Origin: JAIRNF01 sp031551125
GTDB taxonomy: Bacteria > Bacteroidota > Bacteroidia > Bacteroidales > UBA932
Length of the DNA: 64,000 nt
Reading direction: 5' to 3'
NCBI GenBank assembly: GCA_031551125.1
Contig: JAVBOB010000001.1
Coordinates: forward strand, 167,171-231,170
This document shows, piece after piece, positions 32,374 to 40,946 of the stretch. The position numbers were made by a program, and so were the translations under genes. The notes under the pieces are model-generated. The model worked only from the letters and a program-made list of their open reading frames with translations, made no database searches and was not told where the DNA came from. Numbering within the stretch: position 1 is the first letter of the stretch; every line of letters starts with the position of its first letter.

Positions 32374-32964
32374 ATGATAGCTAATCACAAAATCGGTCTA
32401 TTTTTCGGTTCGTTCAACCCCATACACATAGGGCATCTAGCCTTGGCGAACTACTTTTTAGAGTTTAGTGATTTAAACGAGCTGCAGCTGGTGCTCAGCC
32501 CGCAAAATCCGCTAAAGCCCAACGCCGATTTAGCCAATGAGCAAGACCGCCTAAACATGCTACAGCTGGCATTAGACGGGTGTTCACTTCCTGTAAGTAT
32601 TTGCGAAATTGAGCTGCAGCTACCTAAACCGTCATATACCATTAATACGCTGGAGGCATTGAAGCAGCAGTTTCCTAACAAGCAGCTGGTACTACTTATT
32701 GGTGCAGATAACTTGGCATGTATTGAGCAATGGAAGGATTATAAACGCATACTTACAAGCTACGAAGTGTACGTTTATCCCCGCATAGGCTATAATGCCG
32801 AAGAGCTTTGCAAGCATTATAGCGTACAATATATGGCAGCTCCGCTGTTTGAGCTGTCGGCAACTTTTATTCGTGAAGGCATTCGTAACAACCATAACAT
32901 GAGTGCGTTTCTTCCTTACGGAGTTTGGGAGTATATTTGTAGTCAGGAACTGTTTAAAGTTTAA
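32374..32964 (+). CDS. nadD: Nicotinate-nucleotide adenylyltransferase
   Basis: 196 residues. The nucleotidyltransferase motif GSFNPIHIGH is at residues 12-21, with H18 and H21 forming the HxGH site. LSATFIREGI near the C-terminus is the ISSTxxR motif. NadD joins nicotinate mononucleotide and ATP to deamido-NAD in the cytoplasm. Length is normal. Transcribed divergently from the symporter. Confidence 0.95.
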   Translation: MIANHKIGLFFGSFNPIHIGHLALANYFLEFSDLNELQLVLSPQNPLKPNADLANEQDRLNMLQLALDGCSLPVSICEIELQLPKPSYTINTLEALKQQFPNKQLVLLIGADNLACIEQWKDYKRILTSYEVYVYPRIGYNAEELCKHYSVQYMAAPLFELSATFIREGIRNNHNMSAFLPYGVWEYICSQELFKV

Positions 32965-33159
32965 AAGATTGCGAGTTTACGGTTGAACCGTTTAGCGGGT
33001 TAATCGTTTAACTACTGAATCACTACTGTTGCTGATAGCTACTAGTGGCTATTTATTGTCTTCGATAAATCAATTAAACGCTTAAACAATTCAACATTTA
33101 AACATTAGTATATCCAATCGTGTGTCGTGATACTTGATACAGGATACCCAAAATATAAT
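32965..33159. repeat. Repeat-bearing gap between nadD and surE
   Basis: Contains GGTTAATCGTTTAACTACTG (32999-33018), AATTAAACGCTTAAACAATT (33064-33083) and TGTGTCGTGATACTTGATAC (33121-33140). The last belongs to a family with copies at 12350-12378, 48270-48300, 57650-57680 and 57803-57832. No gene is visible. Confidence 0.65.
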
Positions 33160-33936
33160 ATGGCACAGAAAAAACCGCTAATACTAGTAACAAATGATGA
33201 TGGTGTGAATGCACCGGGAATTGCTGCACTTGTTGAGGTGGTGCAAGCCTACGGCCGTGTGGTGGTAGTAGCACCGGAGGAAGGAAACTCGGGTATGGGA
33301 CACGCCATAACCGTAAAGCAACCGCTACGCCTGCGTAAAATAAAGCAAAGCGAAGAGCTGAGCATCTATGCATGCAGCGGTACTCCTGCCGACTGTGTGA
33401 AGCTGGCCATGAGCCACGTGGTTAGCGAAAAACCGGATATGCTGGTTTCGGGTATCAACCACGGTTCCAACGCATCCATCAGCGTACTATACTCAGGTAC
33501 GCTTGGAGCTGCGGCTGAGGGTTGTTTGTATGATATCCCGTCTATCGGATTTTCGTTGAGCAACCATTCCATATCGGCCGACTTTTCCGCCTCTACCGTT
33601 TACTGCCGTAAGGTGGTAGAAAAAGTGCTGGCCGATAGCCTCCATCCGCGCACCTACCTAAACGTAAATATCCCCAACATTCCTCTTTCTGAGATAAAGG
33701 GAATGCGTCTTTGCCGCCAAACCAAAGGAACTTACCGCGAAGAATTTGAAAAGCGGGTTGACCCCCACGGACATGACTACTACTGGCTTACCGGAATATT
33801 TGTAAATGAAGAACCCAACGCTGTTGATACGGATGAGTATCTGCTTGCACAGGGTTACGTTACAGCAGTTCCTATACACCCTGATATGACAGCCTACGAG
33901 GAGCTGGCAAAAATGCAACGGGCGTGGGGCATGTAG
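33160..33936 (+). CDS. surE: 5'/3'-nucleotidase SurE
   Basis: 258 residues from ATG 33160; the frame runs further upstream only through repeat DNA. LVTNDDGVNAPG holds the metal-binding D13-D14, VVAPEEGNSGMGHAITV the conserved Ser/Asn, and VSGINHGSNASISVLYSGTLGAA the family signature. SurE dephosphorylates nucleoside monophosphates and short polyphosphates. Length is normal for SurE. A TTG-started lytic transglycosylase gene follows after 46 bp. In this window surE is not next to lpxB, with which it is paired in some Bacteroidales. Confidence 0.95.
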   Translation: MAQKKPLILVTNDDGVNAPGIAALVEVVQAYGRVVVVAPEEGNSGMGHAITVKQPLRLRKIKQSEELSIYACSGTPADCVKLAMSHVVSEKPDMLVSGINHGSNASISVLYSGTLGAAAEGCLYDIPSIGFSLSNHSISADFSASTVYCRKVVEKVLADSLHPRTYLNVNIPNIPLSEIKGMRLCRQTKGTYREEFEKRVDPHGHDYYWLTGIFVNEEPNAVDTDEYLLAQGYVTAVPIHPDMTAYEELAKMQRAWGM

Positions 33937-33982
33937 CCAATGGCTAAACCGTCCGGACAATGTCCGGCATAACATACGCATA

Positions 33983-35053
33983 TTGAAAAAATGGCAAAAA
34001 ATAGCGGTCTCCCTGCTGGCCGTAGTGTTGCTATTACTGTTATCGCTACCGTTGTGGGTGCCTTTGCATGAGAAAAATTTGGTACTACCCAACCCATGTA
34101 TTGTGGTGCTTAGCGGAGGTGATAACGGTTACTTCATTGACCGGGAAACTCCGGCAGGCTACCAGCTCGAAATGCTTAGCATATATGCCGACAGGGTAAA
34201 CGTGCCTTTTCGCTTTGTAGTGGAAAACAATCCGGAGAAACGAGCGCAAATGTTAGCAGATGGCGAAGCAACCATTGCCGCATTCAGCGGTAGTGTTGAT
34301 AGCCTTCCGGCTAATGCGGATGTAGCTTACAGCATGCCCGTTGACACTGTGTTGCGTAGCATTTGGGCAACTCATGCGGATGATGACAAGCTAATACAAA
34401 GCATCAACATGTTTTTTGTAGATTTTGTAAACTCCACATTCTACAGAGGAGTTAAATGGAAGTATGTAGATGCAAAAACCAAAGGCATAGATCAGGCGCG
34501 TACTAAAACTTCTCTTTCAAAATATGATGAAGTGCTGAAGCAAGGCAGCAAAGAGCTTGGCTGGGATTGGCGCATACTCGCTTCACTCATCTATCAGGAG
34601 TCGCGCTTTCAGCATGACCTTACCTCTCACAAAGGTGCTTCCGGAATTATGCAGCTCATGCCTCAAATAGTTGCCAGCTATGGTATTGACAGTGTCAATT
34701 CATCGCCCGAAGACCACATTCGCATAGGGGTTAGGTATCTTAAAAGCCTGCAAAGAGAGCTTGCTAAAGACCCTGAAATTACCGACGATGAAGAGCGCAT
34801 AAAATTTGTACTGGCATCATATAATGCCGGACAGGGAAGAATTTCGGCTTGTAGAACCTACGCAAGAATGTTCAATAAAAATGCGGGAAAGTGGAGCGAT
34901 GTCGCATCAATAATTCCGCTGTTAAACGACCCCGACTACTATAACTCCGACAGCTTGGCGCTACGTCGCTTTAAAGGCGGGGATGAAACGCTGCGTTTTG
35001 TGGACGAAATAATGGAGCGCTACTACCACTATCGGAACTTGGTTTTAGAGTAA
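33983..35053 (+). CDS. MltF-like membrane-bound lytic transglycosylase with shortened substrate-binding domain
   Basis: 356 residues from TTG 33983 (MKKWQKIAV...). N-terminal membrane anchor at about 6-27, then a partial family-3 solute-binding domain (about 35-160: GYQLEMLSIYADRVNVPF, DGEATIAAFSG, WATHADDDKLIQSIN), then an SLT transglycosylase domain with catalytic Glu in LIYQESRFQ, GASGIMQLMP and SYNAGQGRI. The enzyme should cleave peptidoglycan glycan strands. The solute-binding part jumps directly from the first lobe to the C-terminal helix region, as though lobe 2 (roughly 90 residues) were missing. A CCGGACAATGTCCGG hairpin (33953-33967) lies just upstream. Confidence 0.85.
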   Translation: MKKWQKIAVSLLAVVLLLLLSLPLWVPLHEKNLVLPNPCIVVLSGGDNGYFIDRETPAGYQLEMLSIYADRVNVPFRFVVENNPEKRAQMLADGEATIAAFSGSVDSLPANADVAYSMPVDTVLRSIWATHADDDKLIQSINMFFVDFVNSTFYRGVKWKYVDAKTKGIDQARTKTSLSKYDEVLKQGSKELGWDWRILASLIYQESRFQHDLTSHKGASGIMQLMPQIVASYGIDSVNSSPEDHIRIGVRYLKSLQRELAKDPEITDDEERIKFVLASYNAGQGRISACRTYARMFNKNAGKWSDVASIIPLLNDPDYYNSDSLALRRFKGGDETLRFVDEIMERYYHYRNLVLE

Positions 35054-35300
35054 ACCGGAACGGCTCGGTTAAAAGATTTGTTTTACAGAGAACCTTTACT
35101 TATTAGACTTTTTCGGAAAATACGTAAATACACGCTTTTTGTTTCCTATCCGCCATTTATATTCAGCCCCGAAGAGGGACTGCCGTTGCCTCTAATCCAT
35201 ACTATTTGTAAAAGGTATTTCCGAAGAGGCTTAGTTAACCGTAATGTGTGCAAAGGTTTTATAGAGTAGTATCATCATGCGAAAATTTAGCTCGCAATGC

Positions 35301-35990
35301 CTATCTGTATTGATAAAATATACCCTTATCGGCAGGAGTCCACAAGCAGGCTCTGAGCCCAACATGCTTAAGGGTTGAGTTTACCCACGTATTGCAGGTG
35401 AAAAAAAGATTGTAAGAGCCTTTGGCTTCGTAGAACGAGTCGTTGTAATCGTAGCTGTGTCCCGCTATGTAGATGTAATGTCCGTCCTTATCCTTATCAA
35501 AACGGTTGTCAATAAGGGTTACCAGCTTACGGTAGGTTTCTTCGTTAACATCCAGTCGTATGCAATTATCGCCCTCATACATATAGCGGTAAAAGGTAGT
35601 GTGCATAGCAGATGTGCTTAACGAGAATGCGGCTCTGAATGCTGTACCAAACTTTAGCTCCGCCCAAGATGGCGTATCCAAATAGAAACCTTTATCTCCC
35701 CATCCAAAAGCGATGTAACGGACGGCGGTATCTTTGCTTAGGGTACGTTCCACTTTCAATTCCTCACCCCAGTCTTTGTATTCATTTTTTATAGGAAGCA
35801 CTAAATCCGTATGTACGCCGTTGCTTAGAATGTATATGCTGATATCGCCTTTTGTTGCCTCGCTGTTTCTTCCGTTTACGGGAATAAGCGAGCATACAAT
35901 GGCGGCCAACGCATAGTATATAGCAAGCGAAAAGGGAGTGAAAAGTACGGTAAGTGATATGTAGAGCGTTTTCTTGAACGTACGGTTCAT
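35301..35990 (-). CDS. DUF2459 (TIGR02117) family protein
   Basis: 229 residues. One N-terminal membrane helix (about 8-35) followed by a soluble domain with the family motifs LSNGVHTDLVLPI, AFGWGDKGFYLDTPSW and FTCNTWVNSTLKHVGL. Members are found across Gram-negative bacteria, sometimes near urease genes, with no proven function; the conserved His, Asp and Cys-Asn-Thr-Trp residues resemble a papain-like (NlpC/P60-like) arrangement, which is only a suggestion. No urease genes are in the window. Isolated gene. Confidence 0.85.
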   Translation of the reverse strand: MNRTFKKTLYISLTVLFTPFSLAIYYALAAIVCSLIPVNGRNSEATKGDISIYILSNGVHTDLVLPIKNEYKDWGEELKVERTLSKDTAVRYIAFGWGDKGFYLDTPSWAELKFGTAFRAAFSLSTSAMHTTFYRYMYEGDNCIRLDVNEETYRKLVTLIDNRFDKDKDGHYIYIAGHSYDYNDSFYEAKGSYNLFFTCNTWVNSTLKHVGLRACLWTPADKGIFYQYR

Positions 35991-36036
35991 AGTTAAAGAG
36001 GAAGGGTTTGGTAGTGATTATATGAGTAAAACAAAC

Positions 36037-36113
36037 ACGTCATTGCGAGTGAAGCGAAGCAATCTGTTCTATTCGAGAGATTGCTTCGGCAAACAGCGCC
36101 TCGCAATGACGTG
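36037..36113. repeat. Dispersed palindromic repeat, family R1 (second copy)
   Basis: CACGTCATTGCGAG (36037-36050 region) pairs with CTCGCAATGACGTG (36100-36113); inner arms GAAGCAATCT and AGATTGCTTC match those of the copy at 438-509. Confidence 0.88.
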
Positions 36114-36144
36114 CTTAACTAGTCTTGTAGTAGAATCGAAGCTA

Positions 36145-36981
36145 CTATTTTACGTTTAGGCTGGCTTTTACTTGCTTGTAGCGGTCAACAAAGTCGTTAC
36201 CTTTCTTAGAACCGTTAGCCTGCCATGCTGCTTGTATGCGCTGAATTCTGTCTGATGATGAGGGGTGTGTGCTAAGGAAGGTAGGGCCTTGGCTGCCCTG
36301 ACCTTCTGCTTGCAGCTTCTGGAAAAATCCGGCAACGCCCAGCGGGTTGTAGTCCGTGTTGCTTAGGTAGTAAACAGCCAACGCATCTGCTTCGCTTTCA
36401 TCAGAACGGCTAAAAGCCAAATTGCCAACACCGCCGGCTATTTGCGCTACCATGCTGGCAATAGCACCGGGGTTTTTACCTAAAGCCAAGCTGGTTCCCC
36501 AATCAATAGTATTGCTCTTGGCTATTTGTTTGCTTGAGTGGCGTGCTGCGGCATGAGCAATCTCGTGCGCCATAACACCTGCCAGCTGCGCTTCGTTATC
36601 CAAATACTTAATCAGGCCTGTGTAAACGTACAGCTTACCGCCCGGGCAAGCAAATGCGTTTTGTACGTTATCGGCATTTACAATCTTAACCGACCAGTCA
36701 AAATCGTTACGGTGCTCTACCACGCCACTGTTAAGAATGGTGTTGGTAATACGTTGAATGTGCTGGTAGGCGGTTGCATACTTCTTTTCGTCAAGTAGCG
36801 GGTAGTTGGTTTGGTCTGATGCGATTTGCGCATACATCTGCGTTCCCAGCTCCTTGTCCTGTTCTACATTATTAGGGTCGTATCCACCCATTGTGGTAGC
36901 AACGCTGTTAACAACGTTACATGCCGTGAAAGTTACGACCACAACTGATAGCGCTAAAAAAAGACTTACATACTTTTTCAT
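36145..36981 (-). CDS. M48 family metallopeptidase, lipoprotein
   Basis: 278 residues from the MKKYVSLF start; an ATG three codons earlier is also possible. A lipobox (VTFTAC) follows the signal peptide, so the protein is a lipoprotein. The zinc motif HEIAH is at residues 139-143 with AGVMAHEIAHAAARHSSKQ, and the downstream Glu is in SDESEADALAVYYL. THPSSSDRI near the end is typical of the BepA/LoiP-like group. Such peptidases survey outer-membrane protein quality in the periplasm. The promoter element TACCTTTG is at 37049-37056. Confidence 0.93.
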   Translation of the reverse strand: MKKYVSLFLALSVVVVTFTACNVVNSVATTMGGYDPNNVEQDKELGTQMYAQIASDQTNYPLLDEKKYATAYQHIQRITNTILNSGVVEHRNDFDWSVKIVNADNVQNAFACPGGKLYVYTGLIKYLDNEAQLAGVMAHEIAHAAARHSSKQIAKSNTIDWGTSLALGKNPGAIASMVAQIAGGVGNLAFSRSDESEADALAVYYLSNTDYNPLGVAGFFQKLQAEGQGSQGPTFLSTHPSSSDRIQRIQAAWQANGSKKGNDFVDRYKQVKASLNVK

Positions 36982-37048
36982 GTTATACATTTGGTTTAAG
37001 TGTTTAAGAGTGGATTAACGACCTGAAAAAAGTCGCCGAATTGAACAG

Positions 37049-37056
37049 CAAAGGTA
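37049..37056 (-). promoter_or_regulatory. Promoter -7 element of the M48 peptidase gene
   Basis: Plus strand CAAAGGTA equals TACCTTTG on the minus strand, about 60 bp before the start codon. Confidence 0.6.
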
Positions 37057-37190
37057 AGAAGGAAACTGTTTACCCCTTAACTTATTTAAAACTCTTTAAC
37101 TTACAAGCTCAAAATAGGCTATATAATCACGTTACTTTCGAATAGCCGTCAACCCTTAAGCTGCCTGTACTTTATACATACTGTGTTGGC

Positions 37191-37198
37191 TAACTTTG
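37191..37198 (+). promoter_or_regulatory. Promoter -7 element of the SRPBCC gene
   Basis: TAACTTTG, an exact TAnnTTTG; the region 36991-37190 otherwise holds only the divergent promoter of the M48 gene. Confidence 0.55.
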
Positions 37199-37316
37199 TA
37201 CTGCTTTGTGTATAAACACGATTCTTGTTCATTAGTTTCGGTTAATGCCAAAACGTAGAGCTAACCGAACAAATACTGAAAATAGTATGTTTGTGATTAG
37301 TAAAAAGTTGAAGTAT

Positions 37317-37754
37317 ATGGTAAGAATGATATTCTCAGTACAGGCAAAAGCCTCTAAACAAGCCGTTTGGGAGATGCTTTGGGATGATAAAACGTATAGA
37401 ATATGGACAAGCGTATTCAGCGAAGGCTCTCACGTTGAAACCGATTGGGAGGAGGGCAGCCGTATTCTTTTCCTTGACGGCAATGGAAACGGAATGTACA
37501 GCCTAATTGAAAAGCATACGCCTTGCGAGTTTATGTCCTTTAAGCACTTGGGAGATATAAAGGATATGAATAAGGAGGGTAATCAGAGTGAGTGGTCGGG
37601 TTCAACGGAAAGCTATACCCTTACAGAGGTGAATGGATTTACACGATTGGTTGTAGAGGTGGATGTGGAGGATGAATATCAGGATTTTTTCAGACAGCAG
37701 TTTCCTCTTGCGCTGGAGAAAGTGAAAGAGCTGGTAGAAGAGAAAAAGGTGTGA
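37317..37754 (+). CDS. SRPBCC (AHSA1/START-like) domain protein
   Basis: 145 residues from ATG 37317. The sequence MVRMIFSVQAKASKQAVWEML aligns with the usual beginning of this family. ATGs at 37245 and 37287 would give longer forms and cannot be excluded, since the promoter lies upstream of all of them. YRIWTSVFSEGSHVETDWEEG and the C-terminal long helix (FPLALEKVKELVEEKK) support the helix-grip fold, which binds hydrophobic ligands. No specific function known. Isolated gene followed by a REP array. Confidence 0.85.
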   Translation: MVRMIFSVQAKASKQAVWEMLWDDKTYRIWTSVFSEGSHVETDWEEGSRILFLDGNGNGMYSLIEKHTPCEFMSFKHLGDIKDMNKEGNQSEWSGSTESYTLTEVNGFTRLVVEVDVEDEYQDFFRQQFPLALEKVKELVEEKKV

Positions 37755-37800
37755 GAAAAGTTTAGTAGGACTCCACTAGGAGTTCGATCTTTGTATTGCG

Positions 37801-37983
37801 AGGCTGAAAGCCCATAAGCAGTAGCGTGGGGCAGCACCCTACGAGGATAATAACAATCTCCAGTAAAGCCCTGAAAGGGCGTAAGCAGAATTACGCTTAC
37901 GCCCTTTCAGGACTTCGCAAATGTCTGACCCTAATTCCATAGGGCGATACCCTATGCTAACGCTTGCGCCCCTTTAGGGATTA
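37801..37983. mobile_element. Miniature (transposase-less) derivative of the 8.3-kb RAYT element
   Basis: Six REP hairpins in the same order and orientation as the flanks of the RAYT at 8400: AGGCTGAAAGCCCATAAGC (37801-37819), TAGCGTGGGGCAGCACCCTA (37822-37841), TAAAGCCCTGAAAGGGCGTA (37864-37883), then inverted GCTTACGCCCTTTCAGGAC (37895-37913), CATAGGGCGATACCCTATGC (37938-37957) and GCTTGCGCCCCTTTAGGGA (37962-37980). The two triplets are only eight bases apart, where the full element carries the gene. Confidence 0.82.
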
Positions 37984-38070
37984 AGTTAACAGCACTAAGT
38001 TAAAGTGATACGGCATGAATATTTACATGCAAAATATTTCTTTCCAAATTGTAACGCTTCCTTTCTCTAA

Positions 38071-38114
38071 TGTAAACAAAAAGCCAGCCTGTTAGGGCTG
38101 GCTTTTCGTTTACA
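38071..38114 (-). terminator. Terminator of the M13 peptidase gene
   Basis: An outer stem TGTAAAC/GTTTACA encloses an 11-bp inner stem AAAAGCCAGCC / GGCTGGCTTTT with loop TGTTAG; on the minus strand it ends in a T-rich tract. Confidence 0.8.
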
Positions 38115-38151
38115 TCACATATCTCAATACGCGCATCGCATATCAAAAAAT

Positions 38152-40191
38152 CTACCAAATTACCGCACGCTTGTCGGGAGCAATGTACATACCGTCTCCT
38201 TCTTTTACGCCAAATGCTTCGTAGAATTGCGGGATATGCTTCAGCGTAGCGTTTACGCGCCAGCGACCCAACGAGTGAACATCTTCCTTGGTAAGACGAA
38301 GAATTTCTTTCTCGCGAATGTTGGCAGCCCATACATTAGCGTAAGCTAGGAAGAAACGTTGACCGATGCTGAACCCGTCAATTTCTTTTGCAATGCTACC
38401 GTCTGCAATAGCCTTTTGCATTGCTTCCCATGATACTTGTAGCCCGCCGTAGTCGGCAATGTTTTCGCCAATTGTAAGCTTACCGTCTGCTTTTACGCCC
38501 GGAGCTACTTCAATAGCGTTGAAAAAGTCAATTAGCACCTGAGCGCGGTTATCAAACTGTTTACCGTCTTCATCCGTCCACCAGTTAGAAAGGTTTCCGT
38601 CTTTATCATACTGGCGACCTTGGTCGTCGAAACCGTGTGTCATTTCATGGCCTATAACTACACCAATAGCACCGTAGTTTACCGCATCGTCAGCCTTTGC
38701 GTTGAAGAACGGAGGTTGAAGAATACCTGCCGGGAAACAAATCTCGTTAGTTGTGGGGTTGTAGTAGGCGTTAACCATTTGAGGAGTCATACCCCATTCG
38801 GTCGGGTCAACAGGCTTATCAATCTTATTCAGGTTATAAGCAACGTCGAATGCGCTTGAGCGGGCAACGTTTGCATAGTAGCTGTCGTTGCTGATTTCCA
38901 GTCCGGAGTAATCACGCCACTTATCGGGGTATCCGATTTTAATGCGGAAGGTGGCAAGTTTTTCCTGAGCCTTTTGCTTGGTAGAGTCGCCCATCCAGTC
39001 AAGATTTTTGATACGATCGCCCAACGCGGCTTGCAGGTTGTGCACCAGCTTCAGCATACGTTCTTTTGACTCGGCAGGGAAATATTTTGCAACATACATT
39101 TCGCCAACAGCTTCACCTAAGGAGTGCTCGGTGGTGTTTACTACGCGCTTCCAGCGGGGTTGCATAACTTCTTTTCCCGATAGCTCTTTGCCGTAGAAAG
39201 CAAACTTAGCCGCCGATGCTTCGTCGCTCAGATAGTTAGCCGCATCGTTAATTACGTTCCACATAAGGTAAGCCTTCAAATCTTCCAGCTTAGTATCTTT
39301 CAGAATAGCGCTTACTTCTTTAATAAAGTCAGGTTGTGCAACATTCAGACTTTGAAGCGCGGGAACACCCATAGCGGTAAAGTATGCCTTGAAGTCAATG
39401 TTGGGAGCATACTTTTGCAGCTCTTCAACTGTTTGCTTGTGGTAAATGCCGTAAGGGTTACGCTCCTCCAAGCGGCTCATGGAGGCCTTTGCCAAACGGG
39501 TTTCGATACCCATTACGGTTTCTGCCAACTTTTGCTCGTTGGTGTTGTTAAAGAACGTAGTTGCTCCCGATAGTCTGAACATGTTAGCAATAAGTTCGGT
39601 GTACTTTGCACGCAATCCCTTTGCACGGTCGCTATCTTCCAGGTAGTAATCGCGGTCGCCCATTGCGGTACCGGCTTGGTACAGCCAAGCAATATTCATG
39701 CTGCTGTTCATAAAGTCGGCCTCACCAAACAGTCCAAAGAACGGGTTGACACCTGCTTTATGTAGCTGTGCAATTTTTTCTTCCAGCTGTTTTGGAGTAG
39801 CAACGGCAGCAATAGCTTCCAGCTCAGCCTTAATAGGGGAGAAGCCGTCGGCGTTAAGCTTAGTGCTATCCATACCCATATTATACATGGTTCCGATTTT
39901 CTGGGCAATTGATCCGGCTGCTTGTTCCTGCTTAGCCAGCTCTTCAATTAGCTCCTTAATCTGCTTTTGGTTGTCCTCTCTCAGCTTATCAAATGTTCCG
40001 AAACGTGAGTATTCGGCAGAGAGCGGATTGCTTTTCATCCATCCGCCGCAAGCGTATTCGTAAAAATCATCGGTAGGTTTTACGCTGGTATCGAGATTTG
40101 CCTTGTCTATTCCCGACTCCAGCTTAGGGCTGTTGTTACAGCTACTCATTGCAATCATACAAAATGCTGATAAGTAAAGTATTTTTTTCAT
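38152..40191 (-). CDS. M13 family metallopeptidase (neprilysin/PepO-like), lipoprotein
   Basis: 679 residues. The signal peptide ends in a lipobox (IAMSSC), so a lipoprotein facing periplasm or surface is expected. The zinc motif HEMTH is at residues 515-519 with GHEMTHGFDDQGRQYD, the third ligand lies in ENIADYGG, and the C-terminal DKRAVIW matches the conserved end of the family, whose normal final residue is Trp. M13 enzymes cleave oligopeptides. The promoter TACTTTTG lies at 40285-40292, implying a leader of about 85 bases. Confidence 0.95.
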   Translation of the reverse strand: MKKILYLSAFCMIAMSSCNNSPKLESGIDKANLDTSVKPTDDFYEYACGGWMKSNPLSAEYSRFGTFDKLREDNQKQIKELIEELAKQEQAAGSIAQKIGTMYNMGMDSTKLNADGFSPIKAELEAIAAVATPKQLEEKIAQLHKAGVNPFFGLFGEADFMNSSMNIAWLYQAGTAMGDRDYYLEDSDRAKGLRAKYTELIANMFRLSGATTFFNNTNEQKLAETVMGIETRLAKASMSRLEERNPYGIYHKQTVEELQKYAPNIDFKAYFTAMGVPALQSLNVAQPDFIKEVSAILKDTKLEDLKAYLMWNVINDAANYLSDEASAAKFAFYGKELSGKEVMQPRWKRVVNTTEHSLGEAVGEMYVAKYFPAESKERMLKLVHNLQAALGDRIKNLDWMGDSTKQKAQEKLATFRIKIGYPDKWRDYSGLEISNDSYYANVARSSAFDVAYNLNKIDKPVDPTEWGMTPQMVNAYYNPTTNEICFPAGILQPPFFNAKADDAVNYGAIGVVIGHEMTHGFDDQGRQYDKDGNLSNWWTDEDGKQFDNRAQVLIDFFNAIEVAPGVKADGKLTIGENIADYGGLQVSWEAMQKAIADGSIAKEIDGFSIGQRFFLAYANVWAANIREKEILRLTKEDVHSLGRWRVNATLKHIPQFYEAFGVKEGDGMYIAPDKRAVIW

Positions 40192-40561
40192 TGTTTATTT
40201 GGGTTGATAGTTATTTAGAAGGTTCAGCTACTTTCCTTATGCGCAATTTAATATCGTGTTTTTCAGCCAGTAGCATTCAGCCGACAAAAGTACATGTTTT
40301 ATCGTCTCACTGTACTCAAAGGTGCTGAAAAAATAGAAGAAAGGTTGACTATCTGCTATGATTTTCTGGTACATGTTTGTAATGCGTACTTTAATGATAG
40401 GAGAGTTAGCCACATAGCAACTAAAATTGATTCATAGGAACAACATCTTATTGAAATAGCAAAGAAACGATAAAATGCCGTTTCTAGTGGAGCGGATTTC
40501 ATAGAGGTGACCTATTCGCTACAAAGATCGGACTCCCACAGAACCTTTATCACATGTCTTG
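40192..40561. other. Gap holding the M13 promoter and a 'caaagatcgnactcc' repeat
   Basis: TACTTTTG (minus strand, 40285-40292) is the probable -7 element of the M13 gene. CTACAAAGATCGGACTCCCA (40518-40537) is a repeat whose reverse complement recurs at 37770-37795 (GGAGTTCGATCTTTGTA). Nothing else is recognised here. Confidence 0.6.
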
Positions 40562-40933
40562 CTATACATGCTGGTCAAGCAAAATGGGGTTGCCGTCAGG
40601 GTCAACTACAATAAGGCTGGCAGGCCCTTGCGTTTGTTCATCTGCCTCTACCATCAACTCTACGCCTTGTGCTTTCAGCTGTCGTTGAATTTCCCGAATA
40701 TCCGTGAACGGCTTTACGCTGTTAGCCATTTGGTCCCAACCCGGATTAAACGTCAACATATTTTTTTCAAACATTCCCTGAAATAGCCCGACAACGGCGT
40801 TGCCATTTTTCATGATGAGCCAGTTTTCGTCAATATTCCCACCAAAAACAGTAAATCCAAGCTTCTCATAAAACACTTTTGAGGCCTTGATATCCCTTAC
40901 GCTAAGACTTATCGAAAATGCACCTAGTTCCAT
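40562..40933 (-). CDS. VOC (glyoxalase/bleomycin resistance) family protein
   Basis: 123 residues from ATG 40933 (MELGAFSISLSV). Conserved features are VRDIKASKVFYEKLGFTVFGG near the start and the C-terminal ASLIVVDPDGNPILLDQH, the second half-site of the metal-binding beta-alpha-beta-beta-beta module. The open frame extends upstream into the neighbouring GNAT gene, but that part has no family similarity. Last gene of the minus-strand cluster that begins with the 46-kb VOC gene. Substrate unknown. Confidence 0.9.
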   Translation of the reverse strand: MELGAFSISLSVRDIKASKVFYEKLGFTVFGGNIDENWLIMKNGNAVVGLFQGMFEKNMLTFNPGWDQMANSVKPFTDIREIQRQLKAQGVELMVEADEQTQGPASLIVVDPDGNPILLDQHV

Positions 40934-40946
40934 ATTTTTCCAAAGA

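Noticed and set aside
35078..35269. 63-residue plus-strand reading frame after the transglycosylase gene
   Set aside because: No recognisable domain, atypical composition with scattered basic residues, no promoter element and no position in an operon; probably chance.
39698..40063. 121-residue frame antisense to the M13 peptidase gene
   Set aside because: Serine/leucine-rich antisense shadow of a conserved coding region.
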